64,000 nucleotides of DNA from Hysterium pulicare CBS 123377 (lineage: Eukaryota > Ascomycota > Dothideomycetes > Hysteriales > Hysteriaceae): contig AJFK01000546.1 in assembly GCA_000467715.1 (NCBI GenBank), positions 62,001-126,000 on the forward strand, in the 5' to 3' direction. The translations under genes were made by a program, and so were the position numbers. Positions 9,371-20,450 of this stretch are shown here, piece by piece. The notes below the pieces were generated by a model. That model was not told the DNA's origin. It worked only from the letters and a program-made list of their open reading frames with translations, and did not search any database. Numbering within the stretch: position 1 is the stretch's first letter; the number at the start of each line of letters is the position of its first letter.

Positions 9371-10924
9371 ATGCGCTCATTCTTCTGGCTGATGCCCGCC
9401 GTGCTCGTAGAGAGCATTGCGCTCCACGATGGCTTTACAGCCGCCCCCACAATTACGCCTGCGCCAAATCCTGTACAGGTGGAATTGAGGAGGAGGCAAA
9501 CCGAGTCAATCGATGCGTAAGTGTCTTCGGACTCGACTGACGTTTTCTGTCTTGCGAGTATTATTTACTGACGGTTCGACAGAGTATCCCTCGCAAACAT
9601 ACTCCTCACGGCCTTCCCAGAATCTCTCCGTGAGATGGCAGCGACTAATATTCCGGCCGTGTCCAAGATTCTATGGTCTGAGTTTCTCGATGGAAAAAAG
9701 CCGGACTGGTTCACAGCGTTGCCAAGCAATGTCCAGAGTTATCTGGTACAGCAATACGGTCCGAAGACTGCATCAGCCTCGGTGAGGGTTCTGAGTGCCC
9801 GATAGCCATTTGTTCCTCTGCTAACCCACGGCCAGGTAACGGACAGTGCATCGTCCACCTTATCAGCTTCCGACTCTTCAAGTCCAGCGCCAACATCCAC
9901 CAAATTCGTTACCTCTATAATCACCGTCTCCGCAGGCTCAATTGGCATTCCAATTGCGGCACCAAGCTCCACCATGAATTCCACAGAGCCTCCGAGGCAG
10001 CATTCTGGCCTATCGACCGGTGCAAAGATCGGCCTTGGAGTCGGAGTTGCCGCTGTTGCATTGGCTGTCGGAGCTCTCTTTTTATGCTGTTGTTGCATAA
10101 CCCGCAGACGCAGGCGCCAAGCGCAGTACGAGCATTTTGATCGTCCACCAACCCCCGCCTTCATTTCCACATCCTATCAAGGTCGCGGTCTAGCTGACGA
10201 CATGGACCACCATCCACCTCTGCACAATGAGGCAGGTCTTCTGGCTTCAGATCGCGACTTCTCGAATGGATATCGCGGTCTCCCAGCCAGCAATGTCAAC
10301 GGAAATGGCCATGGAAACGGAGTCAGCCCTACTCACGAGTTGGGTTCTTATGATAATTCTAGCATATTCCCCAACGCTGCTTCCCCCATTCTACCTGCCG
10401 CATTTCACAGCAGCCACTCGAGCAACGGCAAGGCTAGGACGAGCAGAACTTCCTTCACAAGCCTGCATTCCGTACCCGAAGTCCCCGAACACAGCGATCA
10501 TGGCTCTCCGATCACCCCGCCAATCCGAAGCCCCAAGAGAAGGAGCCTGGTCGAGCCCACAGTTCCAGCTGCCTCAGCTGCAGGCTTTCAAGTGAAGAGG
10601 AAAGGAATTGGAAGCGGTAGCAGTGGCGGTGGTCCGGGAGCGGGGATCGTTGGAGGTCCTCTCAACCCATTCAATCCCGCAGCATATGTGGGCAAATACG
10701 AAAAAGTGGAACCGGTGCCGACCGACCACGAATTAGATATTTCGGACCATCGCAACAATCCTTTCAACGACTACAACTATGTTGAGGATTACGGGCCAGA
10801 GTATCATGGAAGGGGTTACGATGATGGAAACGGAGGCTATACTGAGTGGCCGTTAAGGAATGATTTAGGACGTGAAAAGATGCGAAAAAGTCCAAGTTGG
10901 GACCGCGTATATACAGGGACATGA
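9371..10924 (+). CDS. Single-pass membrane protein with signal peptide, function unknown
   Basis: Three exons (9371-9516, 9583-9781, 9836-10924; introns 66 and 54 nt) give 477 residues. A signal peptide (MRSFFWLMPAVLVESIA) is followed by a short ectodomain with SLANILLTAFPESL and WFTALPSNVQSYL, a helical pattern I associate with small fungal extracellular proteins, then a Ser/Thr/Pro stretch. One strong transmembrane helix lies in exon 3 (GLGVGVAAVALAVGALFLCC), followed by a basic RRRRRQ stop-transfer and a roughly 300-residue cytoplasmic tail rich in Ser, Pro, Gly and Asn with PITPP-type sites. The layout resembles fungal wall-stress sensors of the Mid2/Wsc kind, but no diagnostic domain is seen, so no function is assigned. 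Introns are placed to give a continuous frame. Confidence 0.75.
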
Positions 10925-11500
10925 GATTTTGGCCTGATGGTAATACCCTGTTATTTCCTCTGTTCGTTCACGGGATTTGGCGAGCCAGCGCCAGGAGTTC
11001 TCATGGCGTTCATTTGCGAGCAGGTCACATGCACTAGCACATGCGGGACCTTGTGTAGGATTATCTTCCATGATACGATATAATTGAAACCTATTATGTT
11101 TAGTTATGTGGGTTTTGTGACTCCGTATAGAGAGGACAATATTCGCTGTATGCGACTCCCGTGTCGGTCTGATAGGGTAGTCGGTGCGAAATCTAGATCA
11201 TGCCAACCCTTTCGAGACCAGAGTGGGTGTCATATTTCGTTGGAATCTGGGTTGCGCATCAACCTCATGATGGCTCTCCTTGCTGTCCGCATACGTTGTT
11301 TGACCTTAGTAATATAGTCCCAGAGCAGTTTCTAGTCCTCAGCGAACATCAAAAGTGTCGAGCGCATAGCCTTCTATTGTTATATATGATGAAAAATGGA
11401 CCTGGAATCTAACAGTTATGACACCCGTTGTGATCCAATGCGTTAACACCGAATCTCATCCAGCTGTTGAGTCGACAGGCTATATTATTTCGAAGAGCCT
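10925..11500. other. Intergenic, convergent 3' ends
   Basis: Lies between the membrane-protein gene and the TMEM135-like gene, which converge. Only short frames; I see no gene or RNA feature. Confidence 0.5.
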
Positions 11501-13569
11501 TTACCGCATATCTAGAACGGCATGTAAAATGGCGCCAAGCACACCACGCACTCTCCTCGGAGATTCTTGAACCGTCGAAAATACAATAGCCGTACTGGCT
11601 GCGAACGCCAAGTGTTCTTTCCACATGTTTTCGGCAAGATACCGCCGAGGGAACCATACCGCAGCCGCTCGAGGTAAGACAAAGAAAAGTATCTCTAATT
11701 GTTTCCGCGGCTGTTCGATTAGGATGCTAATACCACAAAGCACACATCCTGTGAGGACACAGAGCCCACCGTCCCACATTTGTGGGCTTACTGTCTTGCT
11801 TGTGAATATTTTGGGCCCAACTCGAGTACGTGATAGGCAAACGCCGTAATAGAAGAACGCGATGAATGCACCTAGAAAGGCTGAACTCCGTGTGACCTCG
11901 ATTGCGGCCTTGGCTAATGCGCTGGAGATGTTGACCGGTTTTGCACGACGCTCTTTCAATCTCGCATTCCGGAAGAGAACAGCTAACTGTAGGGGCCCAT
12001 ACATTTGAGCTGCAAAAGCCATTCCGCGGTAGAAGCGAATTAAGGCATGCTTCTCGCAGCTTTTGCCACAGCCCATATGCACCAGTTCGCAGGGTATTGG
12101 AATGGTACATTCAGGATCTCCCAACCTCTCTGGAAGGTTGTAGTCTTTGCACATGGAACCAAGAAGTGGCGCCATGCCTGTATCTTGACCATAGACGAAT
12201 GTTCCGTAGCGAGCATGACGAAGAGCTAGCAGAAGTCGGTGATCGAGCCCGGCTGCGGCCGATATCCAACGATTATAGGTTGAGGGCAGTCGTGAGGGCG
12301 TGTAGAACCACGCGTGCATGACGGTAGCCGCAGATAGACAAAAGAGAATCGGCGAGGTGACTGTTCTCGCCTTCGGATGAGCAGGATATGCAGTATGACT
12401 CCAAACGCCGCTGAGAATAATGTCAAGGGCACGTACGACGGTGAATAAAGTCAGATCCATAGTTCTGCCAGCGAGTGCAGGCGCTGACTGTGTTTGAACC
12501 TGAGAAGGATTATCGCTAACGGCCACTAAGGGAATCTCCGGGGGTTCGTCGAAAGGAGCCAGCCTTTTGGCACTGAAATATGGTTCTCTTGGATGCAGAG
12601 TCTTGGATTCCTGAGACGAATAGCTAGCGGGTGCTGAATTTAACAAACGGAAGGAAATGGATGCGGAGATGAACGATGCAATGATTCTAGAGAGTCTTCG
12701 GGTCAATCTAGCATCACCTCGTTGATGAATCGGCCCATTGACGTCCAATAGCATGTCTAGCAGGTTTTTCAGGGGAAATTGAAACAGGGTCGATCCTCCA
12801 ACAAGAACGCTGCAGAAAGTCGGGAAACGATTGAAAGCTGCAGCTTGCCGGCATATTTTGATCAGCTAGATTAGAGACACATGTTAGTCCTTGTGGCGAA
12901 GAAGAATCGGGGGCATGGTGCGAAAATACACAATAGGTCGCGTAATTCATGAAGTGAGAGAAAGGCGCGCGCGAGAGAGAGAAAGAGAGAGAGAGAGAGA
13001 TGATATTTCTGTGATTCTAAATCATGCTTAATTATAACAGTCTCGTGATGGCAAAATCTAGGGATGGATGAGCCCTTTAGAATGCTTCGCTGAGCTCCAA
13101 TGCAGTTGGTAAGCCACGGGGAACTGCATATTAAGCGAGCGATCATGGAGGTTAAGGCTGTAAGTGTTACGAATTGTGCGACTCTTTGTGATAGTAGATA
13201 TAATGAGATAACAAAGGAACTAGACATGGAGACCGACAGAAGTAAAGTAATCGATGGGCAAGTATGTCGTACAACGAATCTAATGATAATCTTGCTCACC
13301 TTTTTTAGTCCAGCAGAAAAGCTTGTTCTTCTCCTGACGATGGAGATCAGTACTGTGATTACCCTTGGGCTCGTGCTAGAGATATATCCAAGTAAATATG
13401 CCCTCACAAGTCTGGGCACGGATCAAGGTTAGCATCTTAACGTCAACGTGATCCGACTGGTCTAAACGTAATCGATTTTATTGATGTAGGGAATCGCTAG
13501 CATAAAGACAGATTAGACTCACGGTTTAAGAACTCGAAGGTCCGGGGCCACATTGCAGGCTTTGTGCAT
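11501..13569 (-). CDS. TMEM135-like multi-pass membrane protein
   Basis: Three exons on the minus strand: 13569-13523, 13411-13300 and 12865-11501, with introns of 111 and 434 nt, giving 507 residues. The junctions join LKP to LVRAYLLGYISST and then GLKK to LIKICRQAAAFNRFPTF, as in fungal proteins related to the TMEM135 N-terminal domain. The conserved core has CELVH, a nearby cysteine pair and HALIRFYRGMAFAAQMYGPL, with several hydrophobic helices after it. Animal TMEM135 acts at mitochondria/peroxisomes in lipid and fission control; the fungal role is unknown. The second intron is long for this window and carries a GA microsatellite. The tiny first exon is inferred from phase, the GTGAGT donor and homology, and is the least certain part. 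Confidence 0.8.
12965..13000 (+). repeat. GC/GA microsatellite inside the TMEM135-like intron 2
   Basis: A run of GC then GA dinucleotides with one AAG interruption. On the coding (minus) strand it is a pure CT-rich tract in the second intron, about 100 nt before the acceptor. Confidence 0.85.
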
Positions 13570-14884
13570 ATTAGGAGGAGTAAATGCAGGGCAGAGCAAA
13601 CAGCCCTATCCTATGGGAAGGTAAACCGCGGGGCCTTCCTCTAACAAGTGAACAAACGACAGTCGGTAGTTTATCGCTGACAAGATCTCGTCGAAAATAG
13701 ATAGACCAAGCTGCATACAACGGATGCTGGATAAAGACAACAGGAGGCGCCCAGATAGAGTGGCCTGCACCTAGGTAGAGAGCATATGTTAGCGGCATAG
13801 TATCCAATCAGCAACGGATCTGGAGCCGAGGTAAGGCGTGTTGATCGATCGTAGGGAGGATGAGGAAGGCAAATATGTCGGTGCGAAGTGGGAGGCTTGC
13901 CCCTGCCAACGGCCCATGGCGAAACCTGGGGAACCCATTTCGGACCAGGGGGCAAGGGTCAGCCGGAGATGGGTCGAGCTTTAACACGGACAAGATGCCA
14001 CTTTCTTCAAGGCGGCCTCACCGACAAGCAGGCAGTGGTGGACTGCCCGGAAAAGGGGATGACACGATGAGCGAAGAACTGCTAATCCCTCATACCTTAC
14101 CTAGGTAGGTAGCTGAGCTCCTCTGCGAAGCGACGACGTCAACACGAAGAGGGAGGATGAAGCAGCCTGGAGATAGAGCAACGATGCGTAGAAGAAGAAG
14201 AATCATTGAGTTGCATTGTCGGGCGACGTTGGATAGGTGCGTGCGGTCAAGATCGATCGGTCACGTGTGCGGGCAAATCGCGTCCAGTTCCAACGCGGGT
14301 TGACCGTTGGGCTCCGCAAGGACTGGACCTGCGGAGATGAACCTAGGTAAGGCGCATGTGATACATCTCCCTTCACCGAGAACACCCAAGACTAATCAAA
14401 ACATCTATTCCCTCTACCGGCCCGCTCCATTCCAGCGCAGCCTCCAACGCTACAAAGTGCCTTGATATCCATCGCCTGGCCCGCCGCTTATACTTCGAGG
14501 TTTTCACCCCACTCGTCGTTCTGTCTTCTGTTGGATCTTGGTGCCGTTGAGAGCCGCCCAAACCCTGGATACACCGCCGAATCTTCAATCCAAGCCACGC
14601 ATTACAAAGAGATCGAGTCCTGCTTTGCGTCCTATCACTTCTCCTTTCTCCCCTCGTCTGGCTGGAGGAAGTCGTCGCACCTAAATTCTAGCCGACAACC
14701 ACAACCAACCAAGACGGCTGTCCACAGCCACGGTTAGGTGGTCTCAGCAGACCATGATCGCTGAAAACCGCCCTGCTGTAGCTTCTTCAACCGCCTCGCA
14801 GAGGAGGACAGCCTGGATATTCTTGTCACATCACCACTTCAGGGACCGGCGGAAGCTCCAGGCGCCCAGACGGTCTGTTTCGGC
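13570..14884. promoter_or_regulatory. 1.3-kb divergent upstream region of the TMEM135-like and bHLH genes
   Basis: No protein is recognised here. It holds three ACCTAGGT palindromes (13769, 14099, 14341) and one CACGTG E-box (14262-14267). Given the long distance to the bHLH start, part may be a long 5' leader; pyrimidine-rich stretches follow from 14390. Confidence 0.45.
14262..14267 (+). promoter_or_regulatory. CACGTG E-box about 620 bp upstream of the bHLH gene
   Basis: A perfect palindromic CACGTG, the core site for many bHLH dimers. Position upstream of a bHLH gene hints at self-control, but a 6-bp site is expected by chance every few kb. Confidence 0.35.
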
Positions 14885-16347
14885 ATGAACCCACCAGATG
14901 ATGTCCATGCTGGGAATGGGGGGCCCTTTGGCTGTACGTATACAAAACGCATTGGCAGCTGTCATTGCATCATACTTCTGCTAACAACCCAGATACTTTC
15001 AACACAGGATCCCCGGAGACCGTGGAAGGCGCTGGGCCCTCCCTTCTTACCTCTTTCGAGAATCAATCGCTGGATAACTTTTTCAGGAACACAAATCCTT
15101 TCGGTAATGATGATAACGAAGACTACGATTTCGACGCCGGACCTGGGAATAAAGACCTTCAAGCCGAATTTATCCTTGACTGGCAACCTGCCACAATACA
15201 TGGTGTATCCACCACCACTTCGGATCAATCGCACAATCTACATAATTACGGCGATAACCAGATTTTCTCCTCGGCATCCCTCGCAGGGGAGCTTGGTACA
15301 TCGAGAAACGACTTTGAGGCAGCGACAGCATTGTTCAATAATGCGCAGGCGAGTCAGAACCCACGTGGGTCGTTTCACGGCCACTACAACGGCCAGGGCT
15401 CGGTCTACAACCCCCAGCCCCTATCAAGGCCCGGCCGAACGTCTCCTACCTTACCTACCTCGGATTTCTTCCAACCACCTTTGATATCTACAGCACAGGG
15501 GCCCATACACGAACAGTTGGCAGCACTTTTACCACATCACATGCATAGGGGATCCGTCGATGCTACAATTCTTGCTGAATTGAGCGGGCCGCAACACGTA
15601 GCGCAGCTGCATCAAATGGCCAGTATGGAAACCCCAAAGCCTAACTTAAAGAGACACTATGCTTATGGAACTGACAATTCCTTCAATCCATCTGGATATA
15701 TTGTCACCTCGCCTCACGAGACCGAACAACACATCACTCGCCGATTAATGCACGATTTGCATACGGCGCAACCGGCTACCAAAGAAGTGCTTCCCAGTGC
15801 AGAAAGTACGCAATCGTCTAGTCCCATGGGTCGCCGGCGGCGCTCAGCTGTTTCATCCCATTCAACCGAGGAAGACGAAGAGTCTGAGAATGAAAATGAA
15901 AATAGTGATGATGAAATTGGAGGTCGGAGCAAAAGACCAACGAAAAAGAGACGGAAAGCCCAAAATGCTCAACCAGTCCGCCCGAGAGGAGCCGCACCCA
16001 CTGACAAAGCGTCCGACGGTTTTCGCAAAAAGTCTACCGTCAAATCCCGCAAAGGGTTACTGGACGAGACCCCGGCCAAGAAGAAAAAGCAACCAGCCAG
16101 CGGCCAGAAACCGCACCGACAGAATCTTTCGGAACAGCAGAAAAGATCAAACCATATCATCTCCGAGCAGAAACGGCGCAACCAGATCAAAGACAACTTC
16201 GTGAACTTGAATACTCTGGTCCCGGCATTGCGGAGTAATCTGGGTTTGAGTAGGGCTCAGGTTTTACAGGAGACTATCAAGTTCCTCGATGACTTGGTTA
16301 GAGAAAACAATGAACTTGAGCGGGTTATTGAATCTATCCCCGAGTGA
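14885..16347 (+). CDS. bHLH transcription factor
   Basis: Two exons (14885-14933 and 14993-16347) with a 59-nt intron (GTACGT, CTAAC branch, CCCAG) give 467 residues. The N-terminal two thirds are low-complexity, rich in Asn, Ser, His and Gln, with an acidic segment (near 15870-15920) next to lysine/arginine-rich patches (KRPTKKRRK) that look like nuclear localisation signals. The bHLH domain is at the extreme C-terminus: basic region SNHIISEQKRRNQIKDNF with the His-x3-Glu-x3-Arg E-box contacts, a short loop, then a second helix (AQVLQETIKFLDDLV) and a brief coiled coil. It belongs with small C-terminal fungal bHLH factors of the Ino4/GlcD-gamma kind; I cannot say which. Such factors usually work as dimers on CANNTG sites. 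Confidence 0.88.
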
Positions 16348-17004
16348 ACGGACGAAATTCAGGGTACAAGCACGGCGCCATGGATGTTTGGCACTTAGAG
16401 TACTAAGCGGGTTGAAACTTCGTTATAGAGCGTAAGGTAAGGCGTAACCCGGTATAATGCATAGGCGAGGATAATCAGGATAACTGGAGACTCTGATTTC
16501 ATCAATCTGTAATTGCTTTCCATTTTTATCGCAGCACTAGGCTGCTAACCATCGTCCTCGATACGATGCTGTCCCGGTAATGTGAACGAGAGCATGGGAA
16601 CGTCCTTACGCTTAGGAAATGCCTTTTTATGAAACCCTAATCAGGTACGATAAGCCGTTCTTTAGTTTGGATATCCGTCGCTCTAAATATAACCCCAGAC
16701 ATTCAATAGCTATCTACAGAGCAAACTGAATAGCTACCGACTTTCTCCATCAATACAAAGCGGATCATTACGTCCCGCTCCGGACGCTATGATTCTCCAT
16801 ACTGAGACCCTGAATGAATACTATCACACCGTAGACGGCATCTTCACACATCATGCTCGGCTTTTCAGTGTGCTAACGAACTCTAGACATAGCGATTTGT
16901 TACCTTTCGGCCTGCCCTTCAAAGGTATGTGATAATCATTGTATTGCAACACGGCGCTCACATCGTTGCACTTCCGGTCGACCTACTTTCAGCTAGTCTA
17001 GCCG
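16348..17004. other. Intergenic, convergent 3' ends of bHLH and CE1 genes
   Basis: Only short frames. No gene, RNA or repeat seen. Confidence 0.5.
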
Positions 17005-17987
17005 CTACATAGCAAAGCCGAAGAATTTCATGTCTTCGGATCCGTGAATTGGCACCGTATGCCCCACCCCCTGCGCATAGATACCGGATACCATAGGTCC
17101 ATACACCGTAGTGGTGTAGCTGCTTTGTGGCGTACTGCTCTTGGTGCTTTCAGGCTTATCATAGTTGTATCCGAATACGCCAGCCCACTGCTTCATCGTC
17201 TCCTGGTAGTTGGGAGGTAGCAAAGTAGCATCTGAGCTTCCGTGGTAGATTTGCATCTTTGGGCGCGTGCCGTTGTAGCCGGGGTCCATATTGAAGACAA
17301 CGTTGGCCCAGGCTTGTGGCGTGTTCTTAACTTGACCGTTGGCGCAAGAGCCGTTCCAGGCATCGACTCCATTGGAGGAAGAAACGAAGCAACCAGCTGG
17401 TACACCCGAATAGGCGATTCCGGCTTGGAAGAGCTCGGGATAGGTAGCTGCCATGACGTTCTTGGCGAGCGAGTTAGCATATGGATCAAACAAAACGGCA
17501 GTGAGTAACGTACGGTCATCATTGCACCAGATGAGGAACCAGTCACGAAGATCTTGCTGGTATCGGCCTTGTACTGGTCGATGGTCCAGGTAACCATGTT
17601 AGCAATGGAGTTGCTATCACCGCCACCATTATGGGATAAAGACGATTTCGAAGAGACATCCCAACATGTACCGCTATGAGGGCTGCTTGGATAAATGACG
17701 ATGAAGCCATACTGTTCCGCAAGGCTGTTGTACGGCGAGCCTGAAGAATACTGCTGTGCGCTTCCGGTGCAGTAGTGGATAGCGGTAACGACGCCTGGCT
17801 TATCTGCGAGCTTCTTCGGGACGTAGATGTAGAAGCCAGCATTCGTCGGGTTCTTGAAGCTACTGTCGGTGACTTTCTGGAGCGATCCGGGGGTTATCGC
17901 AGCGGAGCTTCTCGTGCTCAGTGTGCTGCCCCATGCAGAGACGACAGACGCACAAAGTGCGATGGTAGAAAGAGTAGACCCGAGCAT
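17005..17987 (-). CDS. Secreted CE1-family esterase (acetylxylan/feruloyl esterase type)
   Basis: Two exons on the minus strand (17987-17514 and 17460-17005) with a 53-nt intron give 309 residues. A signal peptide ending near SVVSAW is followed by an alpha/beta hydrolase of the PHB-depolymerase/CE1 group. The GxSxG nucleophile elbow TGSSSGAMMT is at residues 149-158 (Ser152), right at the intron; after it comes NVMAATYPELFQAG, then IYHGSSDATLLPPNYQE with the likely catalytic Asp, and GVGHTVP with the His. The pairing HGGGDS/CWDV is also typical. The enzyme probably removes acetyl groups from plant xylan outside the cell. No cellulose-binding module is attached. An ATG further upstream (18050) is in frame but would bury the signal peptide. 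Confidence 0.9.
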
Positions 17988-19434
17988 TCTGGAATAAATC
18001 ACGTCTGAAGTTGGCACTTGGCGATGGAGAAGGGATTCTGAATCTATCACTACAACGATCTATGCGGCAACTACCCTTTTTATAGGGACCCGCAACCGGG
18101 AAAGCAAAGCGGTTGAATGCAGGAGAAATATGGTATACCGGGAGAGGATTGCTGTCAATCCACACATTGTATTAGGGGCCAACGGCCCTGGGCGGTGGGA
18201 ACCTATCGCGAAGAGAATGATGTTAATGATATATAGAGTGCAGATCTGGGATGTGCAACAACCCAAAAGGAGAATAAATTAAAATGTTTCTGCATGATTC
18301 GTAACGTGAGAGGATATTTCATATCGATGCGAACGATGTATATTGCGTTCATGACGGAGATACAATTTATCTTGCTTAATGTCATTTTATCCGGGTCCCT
18401 GTACTCGTCAAGTACAATATTCCCCAACTACCTGGATGTAACTTCAACATAGATACCCGAGGGCACATTTTCCGCACAAGATAATTGAATGGTACAAGTC
18501 CCCCTGATCCTTTCTCATGTCGCTTATTCGGCATCGTGCCTCACATCAGGAAACAAGCTTTTTGACATTATTCGGATGAACATGGTACCGTATGATATGG
18601 TGTACAAGGCTATACCCGAGAATGGAATGCAGCTGTTTATTATCCGTACAAATGCTTCCACTTTATATTTCCTTTTGGGAACTTCTGAACGGCATGACTT
18701 CGAAAGAGCTATTTATACGACAGCCTTGAGTTGCGGCATTTATTGTGGTATGATCTCCGAATTCAACATTTGGGCCACAGTCACAAACTCACTGGTGAGG
18801 GAGATCGCCATCCTACAAGTTATTTGAGGTTGTTGAGTTTTCTACCATCTACACCCATAGAGTTTGACTTCCGCGAGCTATGAAAACGAATCCAACGCCG
18901 TTCTTATATGCTCCAAATTAATGTATTCAAACTTTAAATAATAGAAAGTTAGAAAAGAACTAACATTATTACTTCTACTAGAAGTTTAATTATTATTAAA
19001 CTTCGAGCATTAAACTATACAGCCGGAGCCGCGTAGTAGACTTCTAGCCCAGTATTACCGACTAGTTAACTAAGAGATGGACTTCGGGCCAATGCAAGCC
19101 TGCGCCTACGATCGCCGTTTAGTAGGAAATCTTTAGGTGGAAATCGATTGAATTCATCTATCAACAGATCTCAGTAGCATTCCTGACAGGTGCTCCCGCA
19201 AAACTTTCATCTCTCATTGGGTTAGCGTGAGTCTCAAATCCAACAACCGTCTTAGCATAGCAAGTAATGGGTTTTCACCATGTCTTCTTACAGAATTCTG
19301 CATTGCCCCAGATATAGTCCTAGTCTTAGCTGAGCTTGGCCTTCATTGTAGCTGAATCTTTCTCATGTGATGATTCGAAAAGTTTTATCAGTTTTTATGA
19401 CCATAGGTAGAAACATTAGGCATTTTCGAGTAGC
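17988..19434. other. 1.4-kb intergenic region with an AT-rich patch
   Basis: No gene is recognised between the CE1 promoter and the NKP2 3' end. A 112-residue open frame at 18489-18827 has no family resemblance. Around 18900-19010 the base composition drops to high AT with a hairpin. Confidence 0.4.
18981..19004. repeat. Perfect 10-bp inverted repeat (hairpin) in an AT-rich patch
   Basis: GAAGTTTAAT, a 4-base loop, then ATTAAACTTC. Preceded by a second near-palindrome (ACTTCTACTAGAAGT). May be a relic of a small AT-rich element; no coding content. Confidence 0.6.
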
Positions 19435-20078
19435 TCAGTCATCGATTCCGTTCCAGCAAACGCTTTTCAACCTCCTAAGAGCAAGAAGAACGTCTTCTCC
19501 CACGTCATCACTAGAACCCGGAGCCTTTGCAAAACGCCCATATCGCAGGTCGCTCAAATCACCAATTGTAGTTCTCATCTCTTCCAAAACGCTTTCCATT
19601 TCGACCTCCATCCGGCTAATGTCTGCTTCAACATCTGTAGACGCTTGTTGAATTGCAGGCTGAATGGTCCTCAGGGTGTGGGATCGACGTGTACTTCGCT
19701 CTATTGATTGACCGAAAAGCTGCTTTGAATTAGGACATGTGTGTCAAACGAGCAGATCATAAGACGTACTTCTGCCTCCATCTCGATCTCCACAGCTCCA
19801 AGCCCTGCAACCTCTTCACTCTGTGACTTCTGTCTTATTTTTGAGACGTGCCGCCTCTGCTTTTCTCCCCTCTTAACTTCGGCAGTAATATTCCGGCGGA
19901 CATCGTCAGTGTCGATAGCTCTTTGTCCTTGCAGCTCTCGGTAAAGGTCCTTAATCAGCGGATTCGCATGATATGCGCGAGGGAAGAGGTCAGTGAATTG
20001 GCGCAGAGAAACGATGGCGGGGAGAGGCGCGGGAGGTAGGAGAAAATTGTTGAGGATAGACGTTTCGGAGGGCGGCAT
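19435..20078 (-). CDS. Kinetochore protein of the Cnl2/NKP2 family
   Basis: Two exons on the minus strand (20078-19770 and 19698-19435) with a 71-nt intron give 190 residues. The start MPPSETSILNNFLLPPAPLP, then SLRQFTDLFPRAYHANPLIKDLYRELQ, is the signature of fungal Cnl2/NKP2 proteins. The middle is a long charged helix (VRRNITAEVKRGEKQRRHVS), and exon 2 continues with a coiled coil (ADISRMEVEMESVLEEMR). Nkp2 is part of the inner-kinetochore CCAN/Ctf19 assembly in yeasts. The acceptor (GAG at 19699) was picked because it alone keeps the coiled-coil frame open. The gene is head to head with EAF3, 372 bp apart. Confidence 0.85.
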
Positions 20079-20450
20079 GATGGTTGGAGGATTACTAAGA
20101 GCGAGAATAAGAAGTCCGAAAGGTCTATCTGGTAGTAGGATGGGGGTTGTGTACTGTATTGTACATAAGACGAGGCGCGTGGCGTGACGCGCAGGTCGCG
20201 TCGGTATGTGCACGGCCCAAGTGCTCTGATTTCTCGTGAAGGTCGCCGAGAATCATTCACCCAACAACTCTGCGACAACCCACAATTGCAATCATCATTG
20301 AATCTCCGCGATTACCACTGCCTCTCACTGCATACTCACATTCACTTTGTGCACCCATCTATCTTGCTTGGTGCGCGACGAGCCCCTGCCACCCGCAATA
20401 TCACTTTTCTCCCTAACAGATCCGCCTTGCGCTACTCGTGATCGGTGACC
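20079..20450. promoter_or_regulatory. Shared 372-bp upstream region of NKP2-like and EAF3 genes
   Basis: The two start codons diverge across this interval, which must hold both promoters. Pyrimidine-rich tracts lie near the EAF3 start. No specific site assigned. Confidence 0.5.

Noticed and set aside
14885-15484. 199-residue frame reading through the first bHLH exon without splicing
   Set aside because: A CTAAC branch and CAG acceptor give a spliced frame that continues to the bHLH domain; the unspliced frame has no motif.
18489-18827. 112-residue open frame on the plus strand
   Set aside because: No family resemblance, no splice context, and it lies in AT-leaning intergenic DNA where such frames arise by chance.
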